This document shows positions 40,576 through 50,984 of a DNA stretch of 59,848 nucleotides, piece after piece. The stretch spans positions 1 to 59,848 of the forward strand of contig NZ_MUZR01000016.1 in NCBI RefSeq assembly GCF_001995255.1, read 5' to 3'. The position numbers and the translations under genes were made by a program. Numbering within the stretch: the first letter of the stretch is position 1; every line of letters begins with the position of its first letter. Below the pieces are notes generated by a model. That model searched no databases and had not been told where the DNA came from. It worked only from the letters and a program-made list of their open reading frames with translations. The DNA comes from Thioalkalivibrio halophilus. GTDB taxonomy: Bacteria > Pseudomonadota > Gammaproteobacteria > Ectothiorhodospirales > Ectothiorhodospiraceae.

Positions 40576-41100
40576 GTGTCCCAGGATGATGAAAACCGCA
40601 ACCCCGAGACCGACAACGAGGATCCGGGTCGCCTGCGTACCCGTGAACGCCTGATGTGGCTGGGGCTGATGGCGTTCTTCGTCATCATCCTGGCGATCTA
40701 CATCGCGCGCGCCGAAGGCCTGGAGCACGACGTCACCGAGGCCAACCGCGAGCTGCTGGAGGCCCAGATGCAGCTGGCCGAATACACCCGCGAGGAGGTG
40801 CCGCGCCCGGTGGAGATCGGCCTGCGCAACGCCGACATCCAGCAGCTGCAGCGTCTGGGGATGACCAACCCGGAGCGCCGGCTGTCCGAGGATCTGGTCG
40901 AGAATCCGCAACTGGTTCCCGAGGTCCTGCGCGACGGTGACACCGCCGAGTTCCGCGAAGACGGGATCTACGTACTCAACGCGCGCTGGGTGCTCGCCCA
41001 TTTCGAGAGCGGCGACCGCTTCGGCCAGCTGCTACTGGAATACGAGGTCATCCACGGCAACGTGATGTGGGACGTGGTCGACGGCTACGTCGAGGACTGA
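40576..41100 (+). CDS. single-TM membrane-anchored protein, unknown function
   Basis: A 174-residue protein from a GTG at 40576, chosen because AGGAG lies about 7 bases upstream. One TM helix (about 28-44, [17 protein letters not shown]) is followed by a coiled coil (about 50-75) and a compact C-terminal domain. It begins acidic ([17 protein letters not shown]) and has no domain I recognise. Its last 16 bases overlap the end of argH on the other strand. No function is proposed. Confidence 0.75.
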   Translation: MSQDDENRNPETDNEDPGRLRTRERLMWLGLMAFFVIILAIYIARAEGLEHDVTEANRELLEAQMQLAEYTREEVPRPVEIGLRNADIQQLQRLGMTNPERRLSEDLVENPQLVPEVLRDGDTAEFREDGIYVLNARWVLAHFESGDRFGQLLLEYEVIHGNVMWDVVDGYVED

Positions 41101-42518
41101 TCCCCGGCTGCGGCCAGACGCGCGCGCGCAGCCGCGACCTGGCGCCGGACCTGTTCCGGCGCCGTCCCGCCGGTCACCCGGCGGGCGGCCACCGAGCCCT
41201 CGGCGGTCAGCACCCCGTGGACATCCTCGCCCACCGCGGCACTCAGCTGCTGCAGTTCCCCCAGTGACAGCTGTGCCAGGTCCACACCCCGCTCCTGCGC
41301 CAGGCGCACCGCACGGCCCACCACCTCGTGGGCGTCGCGGAAGGCCACGCCCCGCTCCACCAGGTAGTCGGCGAGATCGGTGGCGGTGGCAAAACCGCGG
41401 GTAGTGGCCGCCAGGGTGTTCGCACGACGCACGGCCAGGTTGGGGACCATGTCGGCGAACGCCCGCAGGGAGCCCAGCAGGGTGTCCACGGTATCGAACA
41501 ACGGTTCCTTGTCCTCCTGGTTGTCCTTGTTGTAGGCCAGCGGCTGGCTCTTCATCAGGGTCAGGAGGCTGGTCAGATGGCCATACACCCGGCCGGTCTT
41601 CCCGCGCACCAGCTCGGGCACGTCGGGGTTCTTCTTCTGCGGCATGATGGAGGATCCGGTGCAGTAACGATCCGGCAGCTCGATGAAGTCGAACTGGGCG
41701 CTGGTCCACAGCACCAGCTCCTCGGCCTGACGCGACAGATGCATCATCAGGGTCGAGGCCGCCGCGGTGAATTCGATCGCGAAATCGCGATCCGACACCG
41801 CATCCAGCGAGTTGCGCGTGACCCCGTCGAATCCGAGCTGTTCCGCCACGTATTCCCGGTCCAGGGGGTACGGGGTACCCGCCAGGGCAGCGGCGCCCAG
41901 CGGCAGGACGTTCACCCGGCGCCGGCAGTCGCGCAGCCGTTCGGCATCGCGCTCGAGCATCTCGTACCACGCCAGCATGTGGTGGCCGAAGGTCACCGGC
42001 TGGGCCGTCTGCAGATGGGTGAACCCGGGCATGATGGTGTCGGCCTCGCGCTCGGCCAGATCCACCAGGCCGCTCTGGTAGGAACGAATCAGTTCGATGA
42101 TCTCGTCGATCGCGGCGCGCAGCCACAGGCGGATGTCGGTGGCGATCTGGTCGTTGCGCGAGCGGCCGGTGTGCAGCTTCTTGCCGACATCGCCGATGCG
42201 CTCGATCAGGCGCGCCTCGATGTTCATGTGGACATCCTCGCGGCCCACCTGCCAGTCGAACTCCCCGGCGGCGATCTCGTCGCGGATGACGTCCAGCCCG
42301 TCGACGATCCGGCGCGCCTCGTCCTCGCTCAGGACCCCCACCCTGGCCAGCATGTGCGCGTGGGCCTGCGAGCCCCGGATGTCCTCGCGGTAGAGGCGGC
42401 GGTCGAAGTCCACCGAGGCGGTAAATCGCTCCACGAAGGCATCGGTGGGCTCGGAGAAGCGGCCACCCCAGAGCTTGGCTTCGGAGGCCGGCTTGTCCTG
42501 CGGGGAATCCTGCGTCAT
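41085..42518 (-). CDS. argH: argininosuccinate lyase ArgH
   Basis: A 477-residue fumarase-superfamily lyase that releases arginine and fumarate from argininosuccinate. The signature [12 protein letters not shown] (about 285) and [23 protein letters not shown] are all present. The start MTQDSPQDK is followed by the conserved LWGGRF. It is divergent from algZ across 57 bases, as in many Gammaproteobacteria (argH-algZ-algR-hemC). Confidence 0.98.
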   Translation of the reverse strand: MTQDSPQDKPASEAKLWGGRFSEPTDAFVERFTASVDFDRRLYREDIRGSQAHAHMLARVGVLSEDEARRIVDGLDVIRDEIAAGEFDWQVGREDVHMNIEARLIERIGDVGKKLHTGRSRNDQIATDIRLWLRAAIDEIIELIRSYQSGLVDLAEREADTIMPGFTHLQTAQPVTFGHHMLAWYEMLERDAERLRDCRRRVNVLPLGAAALAGTPYPLDREYVAEQLGFDGVTRNSLDAVSDRDFAIEFTAAASTLMMHLSRQAEELVLWTSAQFDFIELPDRYCTGSSIMPQKKNPDVPELVRGKTGRVYGHLTSLLTLMKSQPLAYNKDNQEDKEPLFDTVDTLLGSLRAFADMVPNLAVRRANTLAATTRGFATATDLADYLVERGVAFRDAHEVVGRAVRLAQERGVDLAQLSLGELQQLSAAVGEDVHGVLTAEGSVAARRVTGGTAPEQVRRQVAAARARLAAAGDQSST

Positions 42519-42575
42519 GGTGCACTCTGAACGGGGTTTTGAACGACAGGGAAGTATACAGGGAGAGCGACTGCC

Positions 42576-43670
42576 ATGCGCCCGGAACCGGGGTCGTCCA
42601 GCGGGAACGAGCGGGTTGACGAGGGCCGCGCGGACCGCGTCTCGCCGCTACCGGATTTCTGTGGCGCGGAGACCCTGCTGCGCGTGCTCATGCTGGCGGT
42701 ACTTCTGGCCCTGGCGATTACCCTGCTGCGACCCGGCACCGGGGACTGGCTGGGGACCCTGGCACTGTATGCACTGTTCATCTTCTGGGTCGCACTCACC
42801 AGTCTGCTGATCCTGTGTCTGCTGCAGCGCCTGCTGCGGCGTGGCCCGCTGACCCTGCAGATCGTGCTGCCGCCGCTGGTCCCCATCGTCAATACCGCGC
42901 TGGTGCAGCACGCCGCCGAGTCGGTGCAGCTGGCGGATCCCGAGCTGCGTCTGCCGGTGCTGGGCATCGCGGTGATCCTGAGCCTGGTCGCGATGCATTA
43001 CCTCTACCTGCAGACCGCCTGGGAACGCGAGACCCGGGCCGTGGCGCGAGCCCGCGAGCAGGCCATGCGGGCACGGCTTCGGCCGCATTTCCTCTACAAC
43101 AGCATGAACACCATCGCCGGGCTGTGCCGGACGGATCCCGCGCGCGCGGAAGAGGTCACCCTGGATCTTGCCGATCTGTTTCGCGCCGCGTTCAACGGCG
43201 CCGACCACCATACCCTGCGCGAGGAGCTGGAACTGGTCGAGGGCTATCTGCGGGTGGAGCAGACGCGCCTGGGCGATCGCTTCCGGATTGATCGGGAGTG
43301 GCCCGAGGACCCGTCGCTGGAACAGGAAATGCCGTCACTGGTTCTGCTGCCGCTGGTGGAGAACGCGATCCAGCACGGCATCGCACCGGCCCGCGGGCGG
43401 GGCCATCTCGGAATCCGGATCCACCGGGAACGGGATACGCTTAGCGTCGAGATCCGCAACAGCCTGCCGGAGGTGGCCGCCCCGGCCGGTACCGGAACCG
43501 CCAGCGACGCGGTCCGGCTGCGCCTGCGCCACGCCTTTGGGGATCGGGCATCGCTTCACGCGCAACGTGACGGAGACGAATTCGTCGTCCGGCTGCAGAT
43601 ACCGCGCACGCTGCCGGATCGACCGGATTCGGAGAGAGGGGAGGGAAACACTGATCCATGGAACTGCTGA
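42576..43670 (+). CDS. algZ: AlgZ/FimS-type histidine kinase (LytS family)
   Basis: A 364-residue sensor kinase with a His_kinase (LytS) domain. Four or so TM helices (about 35-155) precede [16 protein letters not shown] (about 170), where the His is phosphorylated; the ATPase region has [15 protein letters not shown] (about 250). It pairs with the LytTR regulator AlgR encoded next (13-base overlap). In Pseudomonas the pair controls alginate, pili and virulence; here the outputs are unknown. Confidence 0.9.
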   Translation: MRPEPGSSSGNERVDEGRADRVSPLPDFCGAETLLRVLMLAVLLALAITLLRPGTGDWLGTLALYALFIFWVALTSLLILCLLQRLLRRGPLTLQIVLPPLVPIVNTALVQHAAESVQLADPELRLPVLGIAVILSLVAMHYLYLQTAWERETRAVARAREQAMRARLRPHFLYNSMNTIAGLCRTDPARAEEVTLDLADLFRAAFNGADHHTLREELELVEGYLRVEQTRLGDRFRIDREWPEDPSLEQEMPSLVLLPLVENAIQHGIAPARGRGHLGIRIHRERDTLSVEIRNSLPEVAAPAGTGTASDAVRLRLRHAFGDRASLHAQRDGDEFVVRLQIPRTLPDRPDSERGEGNTDPWNC

Positions 43671-44374
43671 TCGCGGATGACGAACCGGTCGCGCGCGAGC
43701 GGCTGCGCGACCTGGTGACCGAGCTGGGCCACCGGGTGGTGGCGGAAGCCGCGGACGCCGGCCAGGTCCGCACGGCCCTGGAGACCCACCGGCCCCGGGT
43801 GTTGCTGCTGGACATCGAGATGCCCGGCGAGCGGGGCATCGAACTGGCGGGCGAACTCGCGCGGAGCCACCCCGAAGTGGTCGTGATCCTGGTCACCGCA
43901 CACGAGGATTTCGGCCTGCAGGCCTTCGAAGCGGGGGTTCGCGACTACGTGCTCAAGCCCGTACGCCGGGAGCGACTGGAGCAGGCACTGGAACGGGCCC
44001 GGCACTCAATGGATGGATCCGGGCAGCCGGACGAGCCGCCAGCCATACGCCTGCGCATCGGCCGCCGCGAAGAGTCGGTGCACCTGGATGCGATCGACTG
44101 TTTCGTCACCGAGGATGGCTGCGTAGTCGCACGCGGGCGGGAACTCGAGGGCTTCGTCGAGGCTCGGCTGCAGGATCTGGAGCGGGCGCTGGGGGACGAG
44201 GTGCTGCGCGTGCACCGCGGGGCCCTGGCGGTGGCCCGGAACGTGGCGGGCCTGGAGACCCGCAACGCCGGGGACCATCGTCTGCGGTTTCGTGACGGGC
44301 ACGAACCGGTACCGGTCAGCCGGCGGCAGCTGGCCCGGGTGCGCGAGTTCCTGCGGCGGCACACCCGGGTCTGA
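43658..44374 (+). CDS. algR: AlgR-type LytTR response regulator
   Basis: A 238-residue regulator: receiver (about 1-118, phospho-acceptor Asp in LLLDIEMPGERG) and LytTR DNA-binding domain (about 135-235). It overlaps algZ by 13 bases. The argH-algZ-algR-hemC-hemD order matches Pseudomonas. LytTR proteins bind direct repeats at target promoters, which cannot be found without its regulon. Confidence 0.93.
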   Translation: MELLIADDEPVARERLRDLVTELGHRVVAEAADAGQVRTALETHRPRVLLLDIEMPGERGIELAGELARSHPEVVVILVTAHEDFGLQAFEAGVRDYVLKPVRRERLEQALERARHSMDGSGQPDEPPAIRLRIGRREESVHLDAIDCFVTEDGCVVARGRELEGFVEARLQDLERALGDEVLRVHRGALAVARNVAGLETRNAGDHRLRFRDGHEPVPVSRRQLARVREFLRRHTRV

Positions 44375-44425
44375 TTCGAGCGGGTCTGATCCGGGCGGGT
44401 CCGGTCCGGCGGGACGTGGCTCGGG

Positions 44426-44896
44426 TCAGCTGCCCTCGCGTGCGGCGTTGATGCGCATGCGCACCTGACTGCGGTAGAGCTCCTCGTTGGGAATGCCCAC
44501 CAGCGGGCGCCCGACCGGATTGCCCTCGGCATCGAACGCCACCAGGGTGGGGGTCACGCGGGCCCCGTACCGGTTCCCCAGCTCGGAGCCACGCATGGTA
44601 TCGCCATCGAAATCACGGACTTCTTCGCCGTTCATCTCCACCATGAGGATATTGACGTCGGAATGGGCCTCGTCACGGCTCATCGGGCCCAGATGGGCCT
44701 CCTTCGCGAGCTCGCAGTAGGGGCAATTCTCGGCGGTGAACATCACCACGGTGGGCTTGCGCTCGCCGTTGTCCTTGAGCGCCTGCAGGTCGGTCACCCG
44801 TTCCAGCTCCGCCTGAGCCGGACCGGCAAACAGCATGGCCGCGGCCAGGCCGAAGGCCGCGAGAATCGGGTTGCGTATCATCATGAACTTGTCCAT
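44426..44896 (-). CDS. periplasmic thioredoxin-fold protein (SoxW/DsbE-like candidate)
   Basis: A 156-residue protein: signal peptide (about 7-28, cleavage AQA), then a thioredoxin fold with CxxC (NCPYC, about 58-61) and cis-Pro in VTPTLVAFD (about 118). A periplasmic reductant is suggested. With soxYZ in the same window it may be a SoxW-type partner keeping sulfur proteins reduced, but cytochrome c maturation or general disulfide roles are equally possible. It sits between algR (convergent) and hemC (divergent). Confidence 0.85.
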   Translation of the reverse strand: MDKFMMIRNPILAAFGLAAAMLFAGPAQAELERVTDLQALKDNGERKPTVVMFTAENCPYCELAKEAHLGPMSRDEAHSDVNILMVEMNGEEVRDFDGDTMRGSELGNRYGARVTPTLVAFDAEGNPVGRPLVGIPNEELYRSQVRMRINAAREGS

Positions 44897-44925
44897 CGGT
44901 TTTTCGGCTGCGGGTTGCGAGCCGT

Positions 44926-44931
44926 TATACT
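44926..44931 (+). promoter_or_regulatory. possible -10 (TATACT) for hemC
   Basis: TATACT lies about 56 bases upstream of the hemC start, followed by a T-rich leader. A clear -35 is not seen (TTCGGC at about 17 bases spacing is weak). Confidence 0.4.
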
Positions 44932-44986
44932 ACGTCGTTTTTATGGACCCGGGACAAACCACCGGGTTCCCCGAACGGGACACTGC

Positions 44987-45916
44987 ATGAAACCGCTACG
45001 CATCGCCACCCGCAAGAGTCCGCTGGCCATGTGGCAGGCCGAACACGTCGCCGAGCGCCTGCGCGCGGCACATCCGGACCGGTCGGTCGAACTGGTGGGC
45101 ATGACCACTCAGGGCGACCGCGTGCTCGACTCGCCTTTGGCGAAAATCGGCGGCAAGGGCCTGTTCGTGAAGGAGCTGGAGAACGCGCTGCTGGAAGATC
45201 GCGCGGATATTGCGGTGCATTCGGTCAAGGATGTCCCGATGGAGCTTCCGGAAGGCCTGGCCCTGCCCGTCATCCTCGATCGCGAGGATCCGCTGGATGC
45301 GTTCGTGTCGAATCACTACGGACACGTGGACGAGCTTCCGCAGGGCGCGCGGGTGGGTTCCTCCAGCCTGCGTCGCCAGTGTCAGCTGCGCGCCCGCCGG
45401 CCCGATCTGGAGGTCCATGACCTGCGCGGCAACGTGAACACGCGGCTGGGCAAGCTGGATGCCGGCGAATACGACGCGATCCTGCTGGCCGCGGCGGGAC
45501 TCAAGCGCCTCGGCTTCGATGCGCGCATTCGCAACTGCCTGGAACCCGAGGTCAGCCTGCCCGCCGTCGGTCAGGGGGCCATCGCGATCGAATGCCGCGA
45601 CGGGGACAACGAGGTGGAAGCACGGATCGCCAGCCTGAATGATCCGGATACCAGCGATCGGGTACGCGCGGAACGCGCGTTCAACCGCCGGCTCGAGGGG
45701 GGTTGTCAGGTACCGCTGGCCGCCCATGCGATCCTCGAGGCCGACGGTGGCCTGTGGCTGCGCGGGCTGGTGGGCGCGGTCGATGGCAGCCAGCTGCTGC
45801 AGCGCGAGGTACGCGGGCCACGTGCCGAGGCCGAGGCACTGGGCATCCGCCTGGCGGACGAGCTGCTGGAACTGGGCGCCGGGGAACTTCTGCGCGCCGC
45901 AATGAACGATCACTGA
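44987..45916 (+). CDS. hemC: hydroxymethylbilane synthase HemC
   Basis: A 309-residue porphobilinogen deaminase that makes hydroxymethylbilane for haem. N-terminal [12 protein letters not shown], Asp loop of [14 protein letters not shown], Arg-rich [10 protein letters not shown] and the dipyrromethane Cys in EGGCQVPLA (about 243) are all present. The ATG at 44987 is correct; the open frame upstream is not family-like. hemD starts 10 bases after its stop. Confidence 0.98.
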   Translation: MKPLRIATRKSPLAMWQAEHVAERLRAAHPDRSVELVGMTTQGDRVLDSPLAKIGGKGLFVKELENALLEDRADIAVHSVKDVPMELPEGLALPVILDREDPLDAFVSNHYGHVDELPQGARVGSSSLRRQCQLRARRPDLEVHDLRGNVNTRLGKLDAGEYDAILLAAAGLKRLGFDARIRNCLEPEVSLPAVGQGAIAIECRDGDNEVEARIASLNDPDTSDRVRAERAFNRRLEGGCQVPLAAHAILEADGGLWLRGLVGAVDGSQLLQREVRGPRAEAEALGIRLADELLELGAGELLRAAMNDH

Positions 45917-45926
45917 GGACCGCATC

Positions 45927-46748
45927 ATGGCCGATGCCGAAACCGCCGCCCAGAGCCGGGCCCCGACCCTCGCCGACCGGGGCATTCTGGTGACCCGGCC
46001 CGCCGCTCAGGCGGAACCGTTCTGTGAGGCGCTGGAGAGTGAAGGGGCCCGGGTGATCCGCTTCCCGGTGCTGGAGATCCTCGCACCCAGCGATCCCACC
46101 AATCTGCGCGCGGTGCTGGACGAGCTGGATCAGTTCGATATTGCGGTGTTCATCAGCCCCAACGCCGTTCAGCGCGTGATGAACCTGGCGCTGGCGGATC
46201 GTGAGTGGCCCGCCGGGACCGCCATCGCCGCAATCGGCAACCGGACGGCCCAGGAATTGCGCAGTTTCGGCCACGCGCCCGACATCGCCCCGCCCCGCCG
46301 CTTTGACAGCGAGGCGCTGCTGGCGGAGCCGGCGATGCAGGAGGTGGGCGGCAAGCGGGTGGTGATCTTCCGCGGGGACGGCGGGCGCGAGCTGCTGGGA
46401 GATACTCTGCGCGAACGCGGCGCCACGGTGACCTTCGCCGAGGCCTACCGGCGCGGCCGCCCGGAGGGGGACACCGGGGATCTGATGTATGCGTTCTCGC
46501 GCGGGCAGATCGACATCATCACCATTACCTCGGGCGAGGGCCTGCGCAATCTCTACGAGATGGTCGGCAAGCTGGGACGCATGTGGCTGCGCAAGACCCC
46601 GCTGGTGGTCGGCAGCGAGCGCATCGCCGAAATCGCGCAGGAGCTCGGCTTCAAGGCCGCGGTGGAGACGGCCGAAGATCCCACCGACGCGTCCATGCTG
46701 GCGGCCGCACGCCGTCTCGCGGCGCGCCTGGACGGCAGCGACGGCTGA
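45927..46748 (+). CDS. hemD: uroporphyrinogen-III synthase HemD
   Basis: A 273-residue enzyme that closes hydroxymethylbilane with inversion of ring D. Two Rossmann-like halves are visible, beginning ILVTRPAAQAEPFCEAL and with AIGNRTAQELRSFG, ITITSGEGLRNL and AAVETAEDPTDASMLAA. It follows hemC closely. No hemX/hemY lies downstream, unlike enterics or Pseudomonas; the operon ends in a palindrome shared with the convergent reductase gene. Confidence 0.95.
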   Translation: MADAETAAQSRAPTLADRGILVTRPAAQAEPFCEALESEGARVIRFPVLEILAPSDPTNLRAVLDELDQFDIAVFISPNAVQRVMNLALADREWPAGTAIAAIGNRTAQELRSFGHAPDIAPPRRFDSEALLAEPAMQEVGGKRVVIFRGDGGRELLGDTLRERGATVTFAEAYRRGRPEGDTGDLMYAFSRGQIDIITITSGEGLRNLYEMVGKLGRMWLRKTPLVVGSERIAEIAQELGFKAAVETAEDPTDASMLAAARRLAARLDGSDG

Positions 46749-46765
46749 GACAGGGTCTGTCCCGC

Positions 46766-46800
46766 TCCCACGAAACCGGCAGGAGCCTGCTCGCAGGCGA
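46766..46800. repeat. REP-like short hairpin
   Basis: The stretch CGAAACCGGCAGGAGCCTGC followed by TCGCAGGCGAACC contains the stem GCCTGC/GCAGGC with a 2-base loop and an AGGAGC...GCGAA frame like the REP elements of Pseudomonas and relatives. Only one copy was seen in this window, so it may be a degenerate or chance match. Confidence 0.4.
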
Positions 46801-46820
46801 ACCGGGGCACGTGCCCCGGT
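46801..46820. terminator. palindrome between hemD and the reductase (terminator candidate)
   Basis: ACCGGGGCACGTGCCCCGGT is a perfect 20-base palindrome located between two convergent genes and touching the reductase stop codon. There is no clear T-tract, so it could be a bidirectional stem acting with Rho or protecting mRNA 3' ends. Confidence 0.45.
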
Positions 46821-47845
46821 CAGGATCCGCCCGCCGGCTCGAAGCTGTCGTAGTAGAGCTGCTCGGGGGGGAGACCCGCCGCACGGAAAGCCTCGCGGGC
46901 CGCATGCACCATGGGTGGCGGCCCCGCCATGTAGACATCGAAGCCGGACAGATCCGGATATTCGGCCAGCACCGCCTCGTGGGGCAGTCCCGCCCGCGCG
47001 GCGAAGCCCGCCGCCTCGTCCTGCGGATGATCGGACAGCACCGGGGTAAAACGGAAGTGCTCCGGTTCCGCAGCCGCCATGGCCTGCAGCCACTCGGGAG
47101 CATAGATTCCCGCCGCGTCGCGCGCGCCCCAGAACAGGTGGTGCCGCCGGTCCAGGCCCTCGTTCGCGAGGTGGTCCAGCATCCCCTTCAGCGGACCGAA
47201 ACCGGTCCCCCCGCCCACGAACAGGCGCGGGCGCGGCGATTCCTCGTCCACGAAGAACTGCCCCAGCGGGCCCTCGATACGCAGCAGGGCCCTGGGCTGC
47301 ATCTCTTCGAACACATGGGCCGAGAAGCGTCCGCCCTCGACGTATTTCACGTGCAGGATCAGCTGTTCGTCGTCGTGCGGAGCGTTGGCCAGGGAATAGC
47401 TGCGGCGTTCACCCCCCTTCAGCAACACGTCGAGGTACTGCCCGGCGAGGAACTGCAGGCGTTCCCGCGCGGGGAGCTGGATACGCAGTTCCATCACGTC
47501 ATCGGCCAGGCGGTTGAGGGCCGCCACGCGGCACGGCAGCGTCTTGACCTCGATATCACGGGCGGCGCCGATCTCGCGCACCTCGATCTCCAGATCATCC
47601 ACCGGGACCGCCTGGCAGAACAGCGCCAGGCCGTCGGCCAGCTCGGCCTCGGTAATGCCCGGTGGCAGTTTGGGACCATGATCCACCTCGCCCGACAGCA
47701 CCCGACCCTTGCAGGAACCACAGGCACCGTTGCGGCACCCGTAAGGGAACGCGTATCCCTGACGCAGGCCGGCCTCGAGGACGGTCTCGTCGTCCTCGAC
47801 TTCGAACTGGTGGCCGCTGGGCTGGATGGTGACGTCAAAGGCCAT
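46820..47845 (-). CDS. 2Fe-2S / FAD ferredoxin-NAD(P)H reductase-like protein
   Basis: A 341-residue electron-transfer reductase. The N-terminal plant-type ferredoxin domain (about 1-95) has its cluster ligands in CRNGACGSC (about 37-45) and a later Cys in FCQAV; the FAD-binding domain (about 100-195) has RSYSLANAP; the NAD-binding domain has GGGTGFGPLKGM and a C-terminal end typical of the family. This is the layout called CDP-6-deoxy-delta-3,4-glucoseen reductase. In some gammaproteobacteria such genes lie near ubiD (here about 0.9 kb away, across one plus-strand gene), so a ring-hydroxylation or sugar role is possible. The start at 47845 (MAFDVTIQ) fits the domain best. Confidence 0.9.
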   Translation of the reverse strand: MAFDVTIQPSGHQFEVEDDETVLEAGLRQGYAFPYGCRNGACGSCKGRVLSGEVDHGPKLPPGITEAELADGLALFCQAVPVDDLEIEVREIGAARDIEVKTLPCRVAALNRLADDVMELRIQLPARERLQFLAGQYLDVLLKGGERRSYSLANAPHDDEQLILHVKYVEGGRFSAHVFEEMQPRALLRIEGPLGQFFVDEESPRPRLFVGGGTGFGPLKGMLDHLANEGLDRRHHLFWGARDAAGIYAPEWLQAMAAAEPEHFRFTPVLSDHPQDEAAGFAARAGLPHEAVLAEYPDLSGFDVYMAGPPPMVHAAREAFRAAGLPPEQLYYDSFEPAGGS

Positions 47846-48026
47846 TGGGGAATGCTCCATGCAGGAAAGGCGTTCATTGTGGTCAGAGAACCGGGGAACG
47901 CAAGCAACCGCAAGGATTCCGGAACGACCGCCCGGATTCGCCGCGCCCCCCCGATTCGGGGGGTGCATGAAGGGTGGGTTCTGGGGCAGACTTCGCGAGA
48001 CCACAATGGGCAAAGGGGAGAAAGCC

Positions 48027-48593
48027 ATGCAAAAGAAGCAATACCTGAGCGTGCTGGCCGCAGCGGGCGTCCTGGCACTGGGTGGCTGTGCCGCGAACGA
48101 GACCCGGGATTCGGGCGGGGAGGCGCAGGCGGCGCCGGCGGTCAGTGATCCGGCGGTCACCATCGTGATGCCCGAGCGCTTCGCCTACAGCGATGATGCG
48201 GTGGTGACGCAGGCCATCCGCAATGAATGCGAGCTGGAAGAACGCTTTCCGGAGTTCGTGCAGGAGTTCGGTGCACGGCATGACATTCGCTTCGAGGAGC
48301 GCGGTGACGCGAGCCCGGCGGACGGCGGCCAGGTCCTGATGGTGGAAATCACCCAGGCGCGCAACGACGGGAATGCCTGGTCCGGGCACCGTGCCTTCAG
48401 CGAAGCCGAAGGGACACTGTACGAGGACGGTGAAGCCGTCGCGGACTTCACCTCTCGTCGCATCTCCGGTGGCGGCGCCTTCGGCGGATTCAAGGGTACC
48501 TGTTCGGTGATGGGACGCACGATCCGCGCGATGGGCTCGGATATCGCCGCATGGTCGCGGGTGCCGGAAGACGGCGCCCATCTGGGCAACTGA
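48027..48593 (+). CDS. small lipoprotein, unknown function
   Basis: A 188-residue lipoprotein: positive start MQKKQY, hydrophobic core, lipobox LGGC (Cys21), then an acidic mature region with a conserved-looking MVEITQARNDGNAWSGHRAF and RRISGGGAFGGFKGTCSVMG near the end. GGGGAG precedes the ATG by 6 bases. It stands alone between the divergent reductase gene and the convergent ubiD. No family named. Confidence 0.78.
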   Translation: MQKKQYLSVLAAAGVLALGGCAANETRDSGGEAQAAPAVSDPAVTIVMPERFAYSDDAVVTQAIRNECELEERFPEFVQEFGARHDIRFEERGDASPADGGQVLMVEITQARNDGNAWSGHRAFSEAEGTLYEDGEAVADFTSRRISGGGAFGGFKGTCSVMGRTIRAMGSDIAAWSRVPEDGAHLGN

Positions 48594-48606
48594 GCCCCCG
48601 ACCAAC

Positions 48607-48645
48607 GGAGCGGGCCCGGATGTCCCCGGTCCCGCTCCCTTTCCT
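48607..48645 (+). terminator. terminator-like hairpin after the lipoprotein gene
   Basis: GGAGCGGG and CCCGCTCC form an 8-bp GC stem with a 16-base loop region, followed by CTTTCC. It lies 14 bases after the stop at 48593. It is plausible but the T-tract is weak. Confidence 0.55.
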
Positions 48646-48702
48646 GCGGAGGGGATCGGCTGGAGCCCCGGGGGGGGGCAGCCCGACAGCCGGGTCGCGG
48701 GT

Positions 48703-50166
48703 TCAGAGCCCCAGTTCGTCCCAGATGGCGTCCACCCGTTCCTTCACGGCCGGATCCATGCTGATGGGTCGGCCCCATTCGCGGTCGGTCTCGCCGGGCC
48801 ATTTGGATGTCGCATCCATCCCCATCTTGGATCCCAGACCGGATACCGGCGAGGCAAAATCCAGATAATCTATAGGTGTATTCTCGACCAGCGTGGTATC
48901 GCGCACCGGATCCATGCGGGTGGTGATCGCCCAGATCACGTCCTTCCAGTCGCGGGTGTTCACGTCTTCGTCGACCACGATGACGAACTTGGTGTACATG
49001 AACTGCCGCAGGAAACTCCAGACCCCCATCATCACCCGCTTGGCATGGCCGGGGTACTGCTTGCGCATGGAGACCACCGCGAGGCGGTAGGAACAGCCTT
49101 CGGGAGGAAGGTAGAAATCCACGATCTCCGGGAACTGCTTCTGCAGGATCGGGACGAAGACCTCGTTGAGCGCGACCCCGAGAATGGCCGGCTCGTCGGG
49201 CGGGCGGCCGGTGTAGGTCGAGTGATAGATCGGCTGGTCGCGGTGGGTAATCCGGTCGACGGTGAAGACCGGGAATTCGTCGACCTCGTTGTAGTATCCG
49301 GTGTGATCGCCGAAGGGTCCTTCCGGCGCGTTATCGCCTGGATGGATATGGCCCTCGAGGACGAATTCCGCGGAGGCGGGCACCTGCAGATCGGAGCCGA
49401 TACAGGTGGCCAGTTCGGTCCGGCGCCCGCGCAGCAGGCCGGCGAAGGCATACTCCGACAGGGTATCCGGTACCGGGGTGACCGCCCCCAGGATCGTCGC
49501 CGGATCTGCACCCAGGGTCACGGCCACCGGGAACGGCTCGCCCGGGTGAGCCCGGCACCATTCCTGATAATCCAGAGCGCCACCCCGGTGTGACAGCCAG
49601 CGCATGATCACGCGGTTGCGTCCGATGACCTGCTGGCGATAGATGCCCAGGTTCTGTCGGGTCTTCTCCGGGCCGCGGGTCACGACCAGGCCCCAGGTGA
49701 TCAGGGGCCCGGCATCGCCCGGCCAGCAGGTCTGCACCGGCAGTTGGTTCAGGTCGACGTCATCACCCTCGAGCACGTGTCGCTGGCAGTCCGGACTGCG
49801 CACCTTCTTCGGCGCCATGTCGAGGACCTTGCGGAACACCGGGAGCTGCTCCCAGGCCGCCTTCAGACCCTTGGGCGGATCGGGCTGCTTGAGAAAGGCC
49901 AGCAGGCGGCCGACCTCGCGCAACGCCTCCACCGAATCCTCGCCCATGCCGAGGGCCACCCGTTCCGGCGTGCCGAACAGATTGGCCAGCACCGGGATGT
50001 CGGAACCGGTCGGGTTCTCGAACAGCAGGGCGGGACCGCCGGCACGCAGTACGCGGTCGCTGATCTCGGTCATCTCCAGATCGGGGCTGACCTCGCGCTG
50101 GATGCGGCGGAGCTCTCCCCGCTGTTCCAGGCCGTCGATGAAATCGCGCAGATCCTTGTACTGCAT
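48703..50166 (-). CDS. ubiD: UbiD, 4-hydroxy-3-polyprenylbenzoate decarboxylase
   Basis: A 487-residue prenylated-FMN-dependent decarboxylase of ubiquinone synthesis. UbiD marks are NVNQ-like region [33 protein letters not shown], the Glu-bearing [11 protein letters not shown] and a C-terminal [11 protein letters not shown]. The ATG at 50166 has GGGAGG upstream. Other ubi genes (ubiE, ubiJ, ubiB) lie elsewhere in this window. Its cofactor partner UbiX is not seen here. Confidence 0.98.
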   Translation of the reverse strand: MQYKDLRDFIDGLEQRGELRRIQREVSPDLEMTEISDRVLRAGGPALLFENPTGSDIPVLANLFGTPERVALGMGEDSVEALREVGRLLAFLKQPDPPKGLKAAWEQLPVFRKVLDMAPKKVRSPDCQRHVLEGDDVDLNQLPVQTCWPGDAGPLITWGLVVTRGPEKTRQNLGIYRQQVIGRNRVIMRWLSHRGGALDYQEWCRAHPGEPFPVAVTLGADPATILGAVTPVPDTLSEYAFAGLLRGRRTELATCIGSDLQVPASAEFVLEGHIHPGDNAPEGPFGDHTGYYNEVDEFPVFTVDRITHRDQPIYHSTYTGRPPDEPAILGVALNEVFVPILQKQFPEIVDFYLPPEGCSYRLAVVSMRKQYPGHAKRVMMGVWSFLRQFMYTKFVIVVDEDVNTRDWKDVIWAITTRMDPVRDTTLVENTPIDYLDFASPVSGLGSKMGMDATSKWPGETDREWGRPISMDPAVKERVDAIWDELGL

Positions 50167-50213
50167 GGGTCCTCCCGTGACGGGTGGTGGTACCGGTGGC
50201 GGGTCAGACGGGG

Positions 50214-50984
50214 TCAGTCGTCGGTGAATTCCGCCCATACCGGGGCATGGTCGGAGGGGCGTTCCCAGGCGCGGGGTTCGCGGTCGATACCGGCCCCCGC
50301 CAGCCGGCTGGCGAGGGCCGCCGACGCGAGGATCAGATCGATGCGCAACCCGCGATTGCGGCGGTAGGACGCGGCTCGGTAGTCGAACCAGGAGAATTCA
50401 CCTTCGGACTGATCAAACGCGCGGAACGTATCCGCCAGCCCCAGGGCCTGCAGGGACTGCAACGCTTCGCGTTCGGGTGCCGAACACAGGACCTTGCCCT
50501 CCCAGGCCTCCGGATCGTGAACGTCGCGGTCGTCCGGCGCGATATTGAAATCGCCGAGGACCACGAGCCTGTCGTGGTGCCGGGCCTCTTCTTCCAGCCA
50601 GCGCCGGACCCGCGACAGCCAGTCGAGCTTGTAGGCGTATTTTTCCGAATCCACGGCCTCGCCATTGACCACGTACAGGTTCACCACCCGCACGCCGGCG
50701 ATGGTCGCGGCGAGGATGCGGCGCTGGGCGTCGTCGAGCCCGGGCGGATCGGTCACCACGTCGGTGGCCTCGGTGCGCGACAGGATGGCGACCCCGTTAT
50801 AGGTTTTCTGGCCGGAATGGACCACCTGATAGCCGGCCTCGTGGATGGCGGCCACGGGGAAGGCTTCGTCGGTCAGTTTGGTCTCCTGCAGGGCGAGGAT
50901 GTCGGTATGCGACGTCCCCAGCCATGACAGGACCTGGGGCAGGCGCACCTTCAGGGAATTGACGTTCCAGCTGGCGATCTTCAC
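50214..50984 (-). CDS. xthA: exodeoxyribonuclease III XthA
   Basis: A 256-residue AP endonuclease/3' exonuclease. The GTG start at 50984 gives [13 protein letters not shown] (metal Asn), then ILALQETKL (metal Glu), [19 protein letters not shown] (Asp/Asn pair), and catalytic [12 protein letters not shown] and PSDHAPVW. It overlaps the prlC stop by GTGA, so the two are co-transcribed and coupled. Confidence 0.97.
   Translation of the reverse strand: MKIASWNVNSLKVRLPQVLSWLGTSHTDILALQETKLTDEAFPVAAIHEAGYQVVHSGQKTYNGVAILSRTEATDVVTDPPGLDDAQRRILAATIAGVRVVNLYVVNGEAVDSEKYAYKLDWLSRVRRWLEEEARHHDRLVVLGDFNIAPDDRDVHDPEAWEGKVLCSAPEREALQSLQALGLADTFRAFDQSEGEFSWFDYRAASYRRNRGLRIDLILASAALASRLAGAGIDREPRAWERPSDHAPVWAEFTDD

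Noticed and set aside
44375-44425. Short repeated CGGGTCTGAT units after algR
   Set aside because: Imperfect and only two copies; likely chance in GC-rich spacer rather than a defined repeat or terminator.
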